Source: Spirochaetaceae bacterium (GTDB lineage Bacteria; Spirochaetota; Spirochaetia; Treponematales; Treponemataceae). From it: a stretch of DNA of 16,086 bases. The notes beneath the pieces are model-generated. The model was not told where the DNA came from and ran no database searches. It was given only the letters and a program-made list of their open reading frames with translations. Location: NCBI GenBank assembly GCA_031272345.1, contig JAISTZ010000011.1, positions 1 through 16,086 on the forward strand, read 5' to 3'. Position numbers and translations under genes: made by a program. Of the stretch, positions 1 through 5,531 are shown piece by piece; within the stretch, counting starts at the first letter, position 1, and every line of letters starts with the position of its first letter.

Positions 1-128
1 CCTATTCCGCCCTTGACCCTGAAATCACCCGGAAGGTCCTCAAGCTCATCGACAGGCTGGAAGAGGACGATGACGTGCAGAACGTCTACTCGAACATCGA
101 CATCCCCGAAGGGTTCGAGGCGGAGTAG
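1..128 (+). CDS. YebC/PmpR-family regulator, C-terminal end (partial)
   Basis: The reading frame enters from the left edge at base 3 and ends at TAG 126-128, giving the last 41 residues. The tail contains VLKLIDRLEEDDDVQNVYSN, which matches the C-terminal signature of the YebC/TACO1 family (the usual form is ALEDDDDVQNVYHN). Members of this family act as transcriptional regulators or, in some bacteria, assist translation of proline-rich stretches; the fragment does not say which applies here. It lies directly upstream of ruvC on the same strand, and yebC next to the ruv genes is a common bacterial arrangement. Identification rests on the tail only. The symbol is left blank because the N-terminal part is outside the window. 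Confidence 0.85.
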   Translation, partial: YSALDPEITRKVLKLIDRLEEDDDVQNVYSNIDIPEGFEAE

Positions 129-212
129 GCCCTGAGTGATTTCGTCCCCCTGCCGGGCACATCGGTCCCTTCACCCGCAGCCGGGGGCCCCGGTTCTTTC
201 GTCCCCGGGGGC

Positions 213-686
213 GTGCGGAGGGTCCTCGGGATAGACCCCGGGCTGGGTTCCACGGGTTACGCCGTGCTGGACTATGCCCGGAGCCGCTACCGGCTTGCAT
301 CGAGCGGCACGATCGAGACCCCCCCTGGGGCAGCCAGGGGCGAGCGGCTCAACATGATCTACGAGGCCCTCTCGCTCATCATCGGGGAATTCAAACCCTC
401 GGAAGCGGGCATGGAGACCCTCTTTTTTGCGCGGAACGTAACGAGCGCCCTGGCGGTATCGGAAGCCAAGGGCGTCCTTGCCCTGTGCCTTCACCGCCGG
501 GGGGTGCCCCTGTTCGAGTACAGACCCAACGCCATAAAACTCGCCGTCACCGGGAGCGCCAGGGCGGACAAGCGGGCCGTGCAGGAATACGTCCGCCTCC
601 TCCTTGGGCTGGAATCTCCCCCCAAAAGCGACCACGAATCAGACGCCATCGCCTGCGCCATAACCCACCTGCATATAACGCCCTAG
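213..686 (+). CDS. ruvC: Holliday junction resolvase RuvC
   Basis: RuvC is the endonuclease that cuts Holliday junctions symmetrically after RuvAB branch migration. The 157-residue product has the usual length. It opens with the RNase H-fold motif GIDPGLGSTGYAV and carries the expected acidic centre: D8, E68 (in GMETLFFARN) and the C-terminal pair H141/D144 (in DHESDAIACAITH). The His at the third position is a known variant, as in Thermus RuvC. The start is GTG at 213; no other start codon in this frame lies between it and the yebC stop 84 bp upstream. No purine-rich Shine-Dalgarno sequence precedes it: the 20 bases before GTG are C/T-rich, then G-rich. The ruvA and ruvB genes do not follow. 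Instead the next gene is on the opposite strand, and the two stop codons share the palindrome CTAG (683-686). Confidence 0.95.
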   Translation: MRRVLGIDPGLGSTGYAVLDYARSRYRLASSGTIETPPGAARGERLNMIYEALSLIIGEFKPSEAGMETLFFARNVTSALAVSEAKGVLALCLHRRGVPLFEYRPNAIKLAVTGSARADKRAVQEYVRLLLGLESPPKSDHESDAIACAITHLHITP

Positions 687-1783
687 TTTTCTGCCCCCCC
701 GTACAAAAGCGCGTCCAGATTCACCTGGACGAACCCGCTCCTGCCGGTCTGGTAGAATTTTTTTTCCTCCCAGGCGGCGTAGAGCTTGCCCCCGGCGAGG
801 ACACAGTGACCGTAGACGAACCCCTGGGGAAGGGACGGCAGCTTGAACACCGCGGCCTCACCCCCCAGGTACGGGGGGAACCCCGGAAGGGCGCCCCGAA
901 AGTACACCGTCCCGTCCTCAAGGAGGACCGCCAGGGCATCCTCCGTGCCCGCGGCGTGGCCGTTCACCCCTGGGGGGGCCTCCGGGTTCCGGCTGAACCT
1001 GCGGGGGACCGGAAGACCGGCAAAGCGGCACTCCAGGTATAGGGACGAGCCCTCCGGGACAGGGGGAAGGAGACCCGCGAGCTCCTCCGGCGCGGCCCTG
1101 GGGAAGGATTCTTCCCGGAGAGTCCCCCAGAACCTGTCCTGGCTGACAGACCGCATCGAGGCGACCCCGGCAGGCTGACCCTCCCCCAGGGCATAGAGCC
1201 GGTAGTCAACCTGGACCCGCTCCCCGTCCCGCCGCTTGATCTGGCAGTACCATCCCTCCCCGGTGAAGGACACGGCGGTCACCTCGTCGTCCTCCCGGAG
1301 ACCGGCGTCATCCTTGAGGAAGAGGGGGAGGAAGCGGCCTGATTCGGAATCGAAGCGGAGGAGAATCGCCCCGTCGAAGGGACCTTGTTCCGGGGAGCCG
1401 CCTGAAAAAAAATCATCCCGGAACCGGTGGAAGAGGATCGACCCGCCGGGGGCCGTAAGGGAATCGACCGTGGAGGTGGAAAACAGGGCGTCCTCCCGGA
1501 AGAGGACGGGGCCCCCGGCGCCGAAGGCGATGAGCCCGAGCTTATTGACCAGAAAGTACGCCTCCCCCCCGGCGAGGGCGGAGTCGCAGACCCGGCGGGC
1601 CACAGTCCAGGGGACGAATTCGCCGCTTGCCGAGGGGAAGGGAATTTCCGTGAACCCCTCCGGGGAAAGGCCGTACCACAGGTGAGTCTGCTCCGGAGTT
1701 TCCTCTGCCGGCCGGGGCGGTTCCCGGGTGTTTTTTGCCGAACAGGCGGCGCAGAGGACGACAAGGCACAAAACATATTTCAT
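683..1783 (-). CDS. Putative lipoprotein, function unknown
   Basis: A 366-residue protein with an N-terminal hydrophobic segment and lipobox (LCAAC, Cys14), so it is probably exported and lipid-anchored. The body is rich in beta-type sequence with repeated short phrases such as LLRFDSESGRFLPLFL, LLEDGTVYFRGALP and VFKLPSLPQGFVYGHCVLAGGKLYAAW. These resemble blades of a propeller-like fold, but I do not recognise a named family. The ATG (1781-1783) abuts the TGA of the upstream lipoprotein gene with no intervening base, so the two are almost certainly translationally coupled and may act together. The stop codon overlaps that of the convergent ruvC gene. A + strand open frame runs across this gene but looks like a GC-rich shadow. 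Secretion is well supported; function is unknown. Confidence 0.8.
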   Translation of the reverse strand: MKYVLCLVVLCAACSAKNTREPPRPAEETPEQTHLWYGLSPEGFTEIPFPSASGEFVPWTVARRVCDSALAGGEAYFLVNKLGLIAFGAGGPVLFREDALFSTSTVDSLTAPGGSILFHRFRDDFFSGGSPEQGPFDGAILLRFDSESGRFLPLFLKDDAGLREDDEVTAVSFTGEGWYCQIKRRDGERVQVDYRLYALGEGQPAGVASMRSVSQDRFWGTLREESFPRAAPEELAGLLPPVPEGSSLYLECRFAGLPVPRRFSRNPEAPPGVNGHAAGTEDALAVLLEDGTVYFRGALPGFPPYLGGEAAVFKLPSLPQGFVYGHCVLAGGKLYAAWEEKKFYQTGRSGFVQVNLDALLYGGAEN

Positions 1784-2593
1784 TCAATAAATGTACATCC
1801 CCAGGGGCATGAGCGCAAGGGAATAGGCCCTCTGCCCCGTGCTCCCCGCCGCCTGGGGGGGACAGACCAGGAAGACCCGCTCCCCGTCAAAAACACGGTT
1901 TTCCCCGGCAGCGCAATAGGGGTACGCATCCCCTTCCGCAAGGGCCCCGGCGGGCACAAAGGCGCGGTAGAGGACCCCCGGCGCATCCTGGAGCTCCACC
2001 TGGGCGGAACTTTGTTCCCGCACGGAATAGATCGAGAAGGACCGGGCGGTGATCTGGGAGAGAATTTTTTCGTCGTCCATGTTCCAGGGGTTGTTCACCA
2101 GAGCGGCGAGGCCGTGAAAACGTTTCCAGTTGAACAGGGACACCCTGCCCCTCATCCCGGCGCTCCCGTCATCCTGGGCCGACGTGAGGAGCCTGAGGGC
2201 GATGGACGCCTCAAAGCCCCCGGCCCAGTCCGCGCCGGTGGCGACGGGATACACGCAGCCCGCGGGGAGGAAGAAGCTCACCCGGCCCGAGGAGGTTTCC
2301 GTGAGGGGATAAGCCAGCACGGGACACACCCCGTTCCGGGGCAGCTCCAGAGTCACCGAGCGGGCATCCCCCGGAAGGAACCGCTCCAGGGTTTTTCCCC
2401 CGGACTCGGACACCAGGAGCCAGCCCGCGAGGGGGGGCAGGTCCTGGGGAAAGGCCGGGAGGGCGATCTCCACCGTCTCCGTTCCGGCCGCGCCGCCCTC
2501 CCCGGCAAGGGGCGCGCAGGCCGCCAAAAGGACCACCGCCCCCAGCACGGAGACCGCCGGGGCAATGGGTGAAAAAAATGTATGTGTTTTCAT
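1784..2593 (-). CDS. Putative lipoprotein, function unknown
   Basis: A 269-residue protein with a signal peptide of about 25 residues ending in a lipobox (LLAAC, Cys26). The mature part has no motif I recognise. It includes an Ala/Gly-rich start, a central segment (LFNWKRFHGLAALVNNPWNMDDEKIL) and a C-terminal stretch GENRVFDGERVFLVCPPQ. It is the upstream member of a two-lipoprotein pair whose stop and start codons abut. The start ATG is at 2591-2593. The bases just upstream (TACGATAACAGGGGT on the coding strand) give only a weak ribosome site, although TACGAT could be a poor -10 box with an unconvincing -35. A 63-bp gap separates it from the methyltransferase gene, so it may be co-transcribed or have its own promoter. 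Confidence 0.75.
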   Translation of the reverse strand: MKTHTFFSPIAPAVSVLGAVVLLAACAPLAGEGGAAGTETVEIALPAFPQDLPPLAGWLLVSESGGKTLERFLPGDARSVTLELPRNGVCPVLAYPLTETSSGRVSFFLPAGCVYPVATGADWAGGFEASIALRLLTSAQDDGSAGMRGRVSLFNWKRFHGLAALVNNPWNMDDEKILSQITARSFSIYSVREQSSAQVELQDAPGVLYRAFVPAGALAEGDAYPYCAAGENRVFDGERVFLVCPPQAAGSTGQRAYSLALMPLGMYIY

Positions 2594-2656
2594 ACCCCTG
2601 TTATCGTAGGGGACAGGGCGTTTTTGGTCATTTTTTGGGAATTTTTTTTGAAAAAA

Positions 2657-3553
2657 TTACGCCCCGCCGCCGTCCCCATCGCTCCCGGCATCGTCCACAG
2701 CATCCACGTCATCGCTCCCGGCATCGTCCCCGGCCTTCCGCACACAGGCAAAGAACATGGGCCCCGCCCCGGCGCACAGGTCCGGGAGAATCCGGAAGCC
2801 CAGGTCTGTTTTTTCCGCCCCCGGAAGGCTTCCGGGAAAAAACGCGGAGGCCCCCTCCGGCGGGGGCGGGGGCTGGAAGAGGCGCGCGGCGGGGAATTTG
2901 CCCAGGAGCCGGGACACGACCCCGTCGTTCTCCGCCGGGTTGAGGGCGCAGGTGGCATAGACCAGGACCCCCCCGGCTTTGAGGAGCCTGAAGGCCGCCG
3001 AAAGGAGGGCCCACTGGCGCACCGCCAGATTCCGGCCCCTCCCCGGGGACCACCGGGCAAGGTGCGCCGGGGCGGAAAGCACGTGCCGTTCCGACGAGCA
3101 GGGCGCGTCCAGGAGGATCGCGTCGTAGGGGCCCGGCGTTCCGGAGCTCCTGTTCCGGGCGAGCTTCCCCGCGTCCATCCCGGTGACCGACACCCGGGAG
3201 AGAATGTCCGGGGGGAGGCATTGCCCCAGGGCATCCCGGAGCCGCCGGGCGCGGCCGGGGGAGCGGTCGTTTGCGTGGAGGGCCGCCCCGGAATCCATCA
3301 CCGAGGCAAGCACCAGGGATTTGCCCCCCGGGGCGGCGCAGCAGTCGAAGATTGCACGGGCCCCTGAAAGGGGCAGAGCTAATGCACAGGCAATGCTCCC
3401 GCTGTCAAGGAAATAGGGCGCAAAGCCGGGATGAGCCCAGGGGCGGAGGTCCCGCTTTCCCAGGAGGGCCGCCTTCAATCCCTCCCACCGGCTGCCGAAC
3501 AGGGCGGCGTAGGCGTCCTCGAAGGCCTCCGGGCCGGAGCGCTTTGTCCTCAA
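2657..3553 (-). CDS. RsmB/NOP2-family RNA (cytosine-C5) methyltransferase
   Basis: A 298-residue SAM-dependent RNA methyltransferase of the NOL1/NOP2/Sun family, which makes 5-methylcytosine in rRNA or tRNA. Motif I is DCCAAPGGKS (residues 70-79, SAM binding). Motif IV is DAPCSSERH with Cys152, and motif VI is YATCALNP with Cys202; these are the two cysteines used for covalent catalysis and product release. The protein lacks the long N-terminal NusB-like region of E. coli RsmB, so its substrate cannot be named. The start is TTG at 3551-3553, chosen because AGGAGG lies 5 nt upstream and overlaps the stop of the NYN gene, implying translational coupling. The last ~25 residues are an acidic Asp/Gly/Ser tail encoded by a tandem repeat and are not part of the catalytic fold. 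Confidence 0.88.
   Translation of the reverse strand: MRTKRSGPEAFEDAYAALFGSRWEGLKAALLGKRDLRPWAHPGFAPYFLDSGSIACALALPLSGARAIFDCCAAPGGKSLVLASVMDSGAALHANDRSPGRARRLRDALGQCLPPDILSRVSVTGMDAGKLARNRSSGTPGPYDAILLDAPCSSERHVLSAPAHLARWSPGRGRNLAVRQWALLSAAFRLLKAGGVLVYATCALNPAENDGVVSRLLGKFPAARLFQPPPPPEGASAFFPGSLPGAEKTDLGFRILPDLCAGAGPMFFACVRKAGDDAGSDDVDAVDDAGSDGDGGGA
2677..2729 (-). repeat. 33-bp-period tandem repeat in the methyltransferase 3' end
   Basis: The 20-mer CATCGCTCCCGGCATCGTCC occurs at 2677-2696 and again, identical, at 2710-2729 (period 33 bp, 11 codons). The bases between the copies resemble the same unit. In the protein this gives DDAGSD...DDVDAVDDAGSD, an acidic low-complexity tail that probably grew by slippage or recombination. 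Confidence 0.85.
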
Positions 3554-3562
3554 GGCCGCCTC

Positions 3563-4657
3563 CTAGTCGATGGGAGTCACATCGTAGGCCTTGTACAGGG
3601 GATAGCCGAATATCTTGGAACGCCTGGGGTCCTCCTTGAGCCGGAAGGTCACCCTGGTGTCGTAGGTGAGGGCGGAAAAATTGTAGTCCGTCACATCGTA
3701 GGGCTCGAACTGGAAGTTGTTCAGCTTCTTGTTGTCGAAGTGGGCGGGCCCCCGGACATAGCCGAAGCGCCCCTCCTGGTCCAGGGTGATGACGGCCGAT
3801 TCGTAGACCCGGCTCAATTCCTCATCCGACAGGGCCCTGGGCTCGAAGTCCATCCTGAGGTTTTCTATCGGGATTGCGGGAGGGGGGACGCCCTTCTGGT
3901 TCCCCAGAGTCCAGGTTTCGTTGGGATTGAAGGGCGAAGGCTGGGGAGCGTATGTTGACTGGGACGGCTGGGCTGGGTAGGTTGACCCCTGGACGGGGGA
4001 AGGATTGACCGGCAGGGCCTGGGAAAGGGGCCTGGGGTAGTCGGAATTTTCAAAGAGACCCTTTTCCAGCTCCGTTTTCATGCGTTTTTCGATGATGGGC
4101 TTCATCTCCACGAAGTAATCCACCGTATTGATGAGGACCGAGGACGTGCGGGTGCGGGACTCCTCGATGTCCCAAAACACGAGCATGGTGGTGACGTATT
4201 TTTTGAGCTTTTCGATCAGGGGCACGAAGTCGGAATCACCGGCGATAAGGATGAAAAAGTCGTATTCCCCCTTCATGGCCATCTCGAGGGCGTCGGTGAT
4301 GAGGTCGCAGTCGACCATCTTTTCTATCTTGTTGCCCTCCACATCGGTTTTGAGCTCCCGGTAATGGCCGGTTATGCCTGCCCGTTTGAGCACGTCCTGG
4401 AAGATGAGTTCTTTTTTTGCGGATTCGGGGTTGACCTCGGTGCCCGCGAGCTTGCCGATGTAGTAGTGCTGCCCGGCGATAACACAGTTTTTTTCGTTTT
4501 CATTGATTGCTTCGGCGGCCTGGTTGACAATAAACGTCTGCAACCCAAAAAAACTGATTCGCTTTTGTATGCTATGCGTGAATTTATAAAAATCACTCAC
4601 CTTCTTGAAATAGTATCCGTCGTAAAAAATGCAAATTTTTGTTTTTCCATTACTCAT
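3563..4657 (-). CDS. NYN (LabA/DUF88) domain protein with C-terminal cold-shock-like OB fold
   Basis: A 364-residue protein. Residues 1-190 form an NYN/PIN-like nuclease domain: KICIFYDGYYF (Asp13), VDCDLITDA (Asp117/119/122) and FFILIAGDSDFVPLIEKL (Asp141/143) supply the acidic metal-binding residues typical of LabA/DUF88 proteins, which are predicted RNases. A Pro/Gln/Ser-rich linker (about 205-265) leads to residues 285-362 (TLDQEGRFGYVRG...TYDTRVTFRLKEDPRRSKIFGYPLYKAYDV). These have the strand order and closing KAxDV of a cold-shock/OB domain, likely for RNA binding. The start is ATG 4655-4657, because AGGAGGT lies 7 nt upstream; an in-frame start 14 codons earlier has no such site. It is coupled to the downstream RNA methyltransferase (9-bp gap). 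The RNA substrate is unknown. Confidence 0.85.
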   Translation of the reverse strand: MSNGKTKICIFYDGYYFKKVSDFYKFTHSIQKRISFFGLQTFIVNQAAEAINENEKNCVIAGQHYYIGKLAGTEVNPESAKKELIFQDVLKRAGITGHYRELKTDVEGNKIEKMVDCDLITDALEMAMKGEYDFFILIAGDSDFVPLIEKLKKYVTTMLVFWDIEESRTRTSSVLINTVDYFVEMKPIIEKRMKTELEKGLFENSDYPRPLSQALPVNPSPVQGSTYPAQPSQSTYAPQPSPFNPNETWTLGNQKGVPPPAIPIENLRMDFEPRALSDEELSRVYESAVITLDQEGRFGYVRGPAHFDNKKLNNFQFEPYDVTDYNFSALTYDTRVTFRLKEDPRRSKIFGYPLYKAYDVTPID

Positions 4658-4804
4658 AACTGAAACCTCCTGTTGGACACTTCGAAAACCCTTGTACACG
4701 GTTTTTCGTGAATTTCTCTGTTTTTCTGGTAAAAAGCCGGCCCCGCCGCTGCCCCTGGGTTCCCCGTGAATCCGTCCCTTCTTGTGTCAAAGAAAAGTGT
4801 TTCG

Positions 4805-4835
4805 AGCGAGTTTTCGGCGGTGCCGAAAACTCGCT
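4805..4835. repeat. 14-bp hairpin (type H3), solitary copy
   Basis: Arms 4805-4818 and 4822-4835 pair perfectly around loop GGT (left arm AGCGAGTTTTCGGC). It shares the core CGAGTTTTCGG with the hairpin at 4920-4948, so it is probably a further partial copy of the element found after the tRNA genes. The following bases (TGCCATGGACGGCA, 4835-4848) are a degraded version of the CATGGATG-core hairpin. Confidence 0.8.
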
Positions 4836-4871
4836 GCCATGGACGGCAACGCACCGTGATTCCGTGTGCGT

Positions 4872-4911
4872 CCCGTGTTCCGTCTGCGGCAACATGGATG
4901 TTGCCGCACAG
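4872..4911. repeat. 40-nt conserved block with CATGGATG-apex hairpin (copy A)
   Basis: It begins CCCGTGTTCC and ends GCCGCACAG. It differs at 3 of 40 positions from 5254-5293. Inside it, 4885-4895 pairs with 4898-4908 (11 bp, TGCGGCAACAT and its complement) around GG. Confidence 0.85.
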
Positions 4912-4919
4912 TGATTCCG

Positions 4920-4948
4920 CGAGTTTTCGGGCATTGCCCGAAAACTCG
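4920..4948. repeat. 13-bp hairpin (H3, copy A)
   Basis: Arms CGAGTTTTCGGGC (4920-4932) and its exact complement (4936-4948) flank loop ATT. The equivalent position in copy B (5303-5327) has a different but equally perfect stem (AGAGTTTTTGC, loop TTT), so the pairing rather than the sequence is kept. Confidence 0.85.
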
Positions 4949-4952
4949 GAGA

Positions 4953-4980
4953 GAAAAAACGCCATGGATGGCGTTTTTTC
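4953..4980 (-). terminator. Bidirectional terminator-like hairpin after the tRNA-Pro trailer
   Basis: Arms 4953-4965 (GAAAAAACGCCAT) and 4968-4980 pair over 13 bp around GG, so either strand shows a stem followed by or ending in a T run. On the - strand it lies two bases past the 18-nt tRNA-Pro 3'-end copy, the position expected for the original tRNA terminator. The GC core is short (4-5 bp), so strength is uncertain. Confidence 0.55.
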
Positions 4981-4983
4981 GAC

Positions 4984-5001
4984 TCGGGCAGGCGGGATTT
5001 G
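4984..5001 (-). repeat. 18-nt exact copy of the tRNA-Pro 3' end (C56 to N73)
   Basis: On the + strand TCGGGCAGGCGGGATTTG is identical at 4984-5001 and 5126-5143. The second is the tRNA-Pro gene from discriminator base 73 back to C56 in the T loop. Identity stops exactly at both ends (4983 C versus 5125 T; 5002 G versus 5144 A). Offset is 142 bp. Confidence 0.92.
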
Positions 5002-5011
5002 GCTTCCAGTC

Positions 5012-5118
5012 GCAAACATCCTGTTTGCTCCTTCCAGCCCGCCTCCGCATCCTTCCGCCGCCATCCGTGGCGGCTTTTCCTCCCGTTGGTCGGCGGATGC
5101 TCCGGTTCAAATCCCGCC
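5012..5118 (-). repeat. Body of the tRNA-Pro trailer element, with inverted T-arm copy
   Basis: It holds three stems: 5012-5018/5022-5028 (7 bp, loop TCC), 5057-5063/5068-5074 (GCCGCCA, loop TCCG) and the enclosing pair GCATCC 5048-5053 with GGATGC 5095-5100. It ends in GGTTCAAATCCCGCC (5104-5118), which is a perfect 15-nt inverted repeat of 5133-5147 inside tRNA-Pro (T stem and T loop). The same segment can instead pair over 11 bp with the 18-nt copy at 4984-5001. Confidence 0.85.
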
Positions 5119-5125
5119 TTTTAAT

Positions 5126-5197
5126 TCGGGCAGGCGGGATTTGAACCCGCGGCCTCTTGGTCCCGAACCAAGCGCGCTACCCCTGCGCTACTGCCCG
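5126..5197 (-). tRNA. tRNA-Pro(CGG)
   Basis: Read on the - strand, acceptor CGGGCAG (5191-5197) pairs with CTGCCCG (5127-5133). A D arm GCGC...GCGC follows, then anticodon stem CTTGG/CCAAG around loop TTCGGGA (anticodon CGG, codon CCG), and T arm GCGGG/CCCGC around TTCAAAT. The discriminator is A at 5126. No CCA is encoded (the next bases are ATT), so CCA must be added by an enzyme. A terminator-like hairpin ends one base before the 5' end and no clear promoter is visible, so this tRNA may depend on readthrough from tRNA-Asp. Its 3' trailer is an unusual palindromic element. Confidence 0.95.
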
Positions 5198-5198
5198 T

Positions 5199-5223
5199 AA
5201 AAAAATGCCCGCAAACGCGAGCA
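5199..5223 (-). terminator. Terminator-like hairpin immediately upstream of tRNA-Pro
   Basis: On the - strand TGCTCGC (5217-5223) pairs with GCGGGCA (5206-5212, including a T-G pair) around GTTT, followed by seven T (5199-5205). This is a standard intrinsic-terminator shape. It would end transcripts coming from tRNA-Asp, yet lies one base before tRNA-Pro. Confidence 0.55.
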
Positions 5224-5253
5224 TGTTGACGCCTGGATTGGCCTCCAGCCCGC

Positions 5254-5293
5254 CCCGTGTTCCATCCGCGGCAACACGGATGTTGCCGCACAG
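5254..5293. repeat. 40-nt conserved block with CACGGATG-apex hairpin (copy B)
   Basis: Partner of 4872-4911 with 3 differences in 40. The hairpin arms GCGGCAACA (5268-5276) and TGTTGCCGC (5281-5289) enclose tetraloop CGGA. Confidence 0.85.
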
Positions 5294-5302
5294 AAATTTT
5301 TA

Positions 5303-5327
5303 AGAGTTTTTGCTTTGCAAAAACTCT
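5303..5327. repeat. 11-bp hairpin (H3, copy B)
   Basis: AGAGTTTTTGC (5303-5313) and its complement (5317-5327) flank TTT. It occupies the same place in the element as 4920-4948, with a changed but compensated stem. Confidence 0.82.
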
Positions 5328-5331
5328 AAGA

Positions 5332-5359
5332 GCACAAACGCCAGGGATGGCGTTTGTGC
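5332..5359 (-). terminator. Terminator-like hairpin after the tRNA-Asp trailer
   Basis: The 12-bp stem 5332-5343 (GCACAAACGCCA) with 5348-5359 encloses GGGA. It is the counterpart of 4953-4980 and again lies two bases beyond the 18-nt tRNA copy on the - strand. It lacks a run of six T, so termination is less convincing than for its partner. Confidence 0.4.
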
Positions 5360-5361
5360 GA

Positions 5362-5379
5362 CGGGAGCGACGGGGCTTG
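5362..5379 (-). repeat. 18-nt exact copy of the tRNA-Asp 3' end (C56 to N73)
   Basis: CGGGAGCGACGGGGCTTG is identical at 5362-5379 and 5532-5549 (tRNA-Asp from base 73 back to C56). Identity ends sharply at both sides (5361 A versus 5531 T; 5380 C versus 5550 A). The boundaries in the tRNA are the same as those of the tRNA-Pro copy. Offset is 170 bp. Confidence 0.92.
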
Positions 5380-5380
5380 C

Positions 5381-5513
5381 CTTCCGCCGCTCGCCATCCT
5401 GCCTCGCGGCTCCAGGCCGGCCCTTTTGCTAAACCGCCATCCATGGCGGTTTACGGTTTTGACCCGGCGCCTTGCTTGGCTCAAAACCGCCGCAAAAGGG
5501 CTTCAAGCCCCGT
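5381..5513 (-). repeat. Body of the tRNA-Asp trailer element, with inverted T-arm copy
   Basis: It begins CTTCC one base after the 18-nt copy, exactly as in the tRNA-Pro element. It holds the stem 5430-5440/5443-5453 (TAAACCGCCAT, 11 bp around CC), CGGTTTTGA 5454-5462 with its complement 5481-5489, and CCCTTTTGC 5421-5429 with 5492-5500. It ends in TTCAAGCCCCGT (5502-5513), a perfect 12-nt inverted repeat of 5540-5551 in the tRNA-Asp T arm. Confidence 0.83.
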
Positions 5514-5531
5514 TTTGCCGCTGAACATACT

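Noticed and set aside
1427..2572. Long + strand open frame (381 codons) opposite the two lipoprotein genes
   Set aside because: Composition is Gly/Arg/Pro-rich with no recognisable motif. The - strand frames have lipoboxes and coupled start/stop codons. Such frames are expected in GC-rich DNA.
2636..2658. T/A-rich tract after the methyltransferase gene as a terminator
   Set aside because: There are runs of T and A but no GC-rich stem before a T run on the - strand.
4805..5360. CRISPR array
   Set aside because: The repeats are palindromes of different sequence at uneven spacing, without constant spacers, and no cas gene is present.
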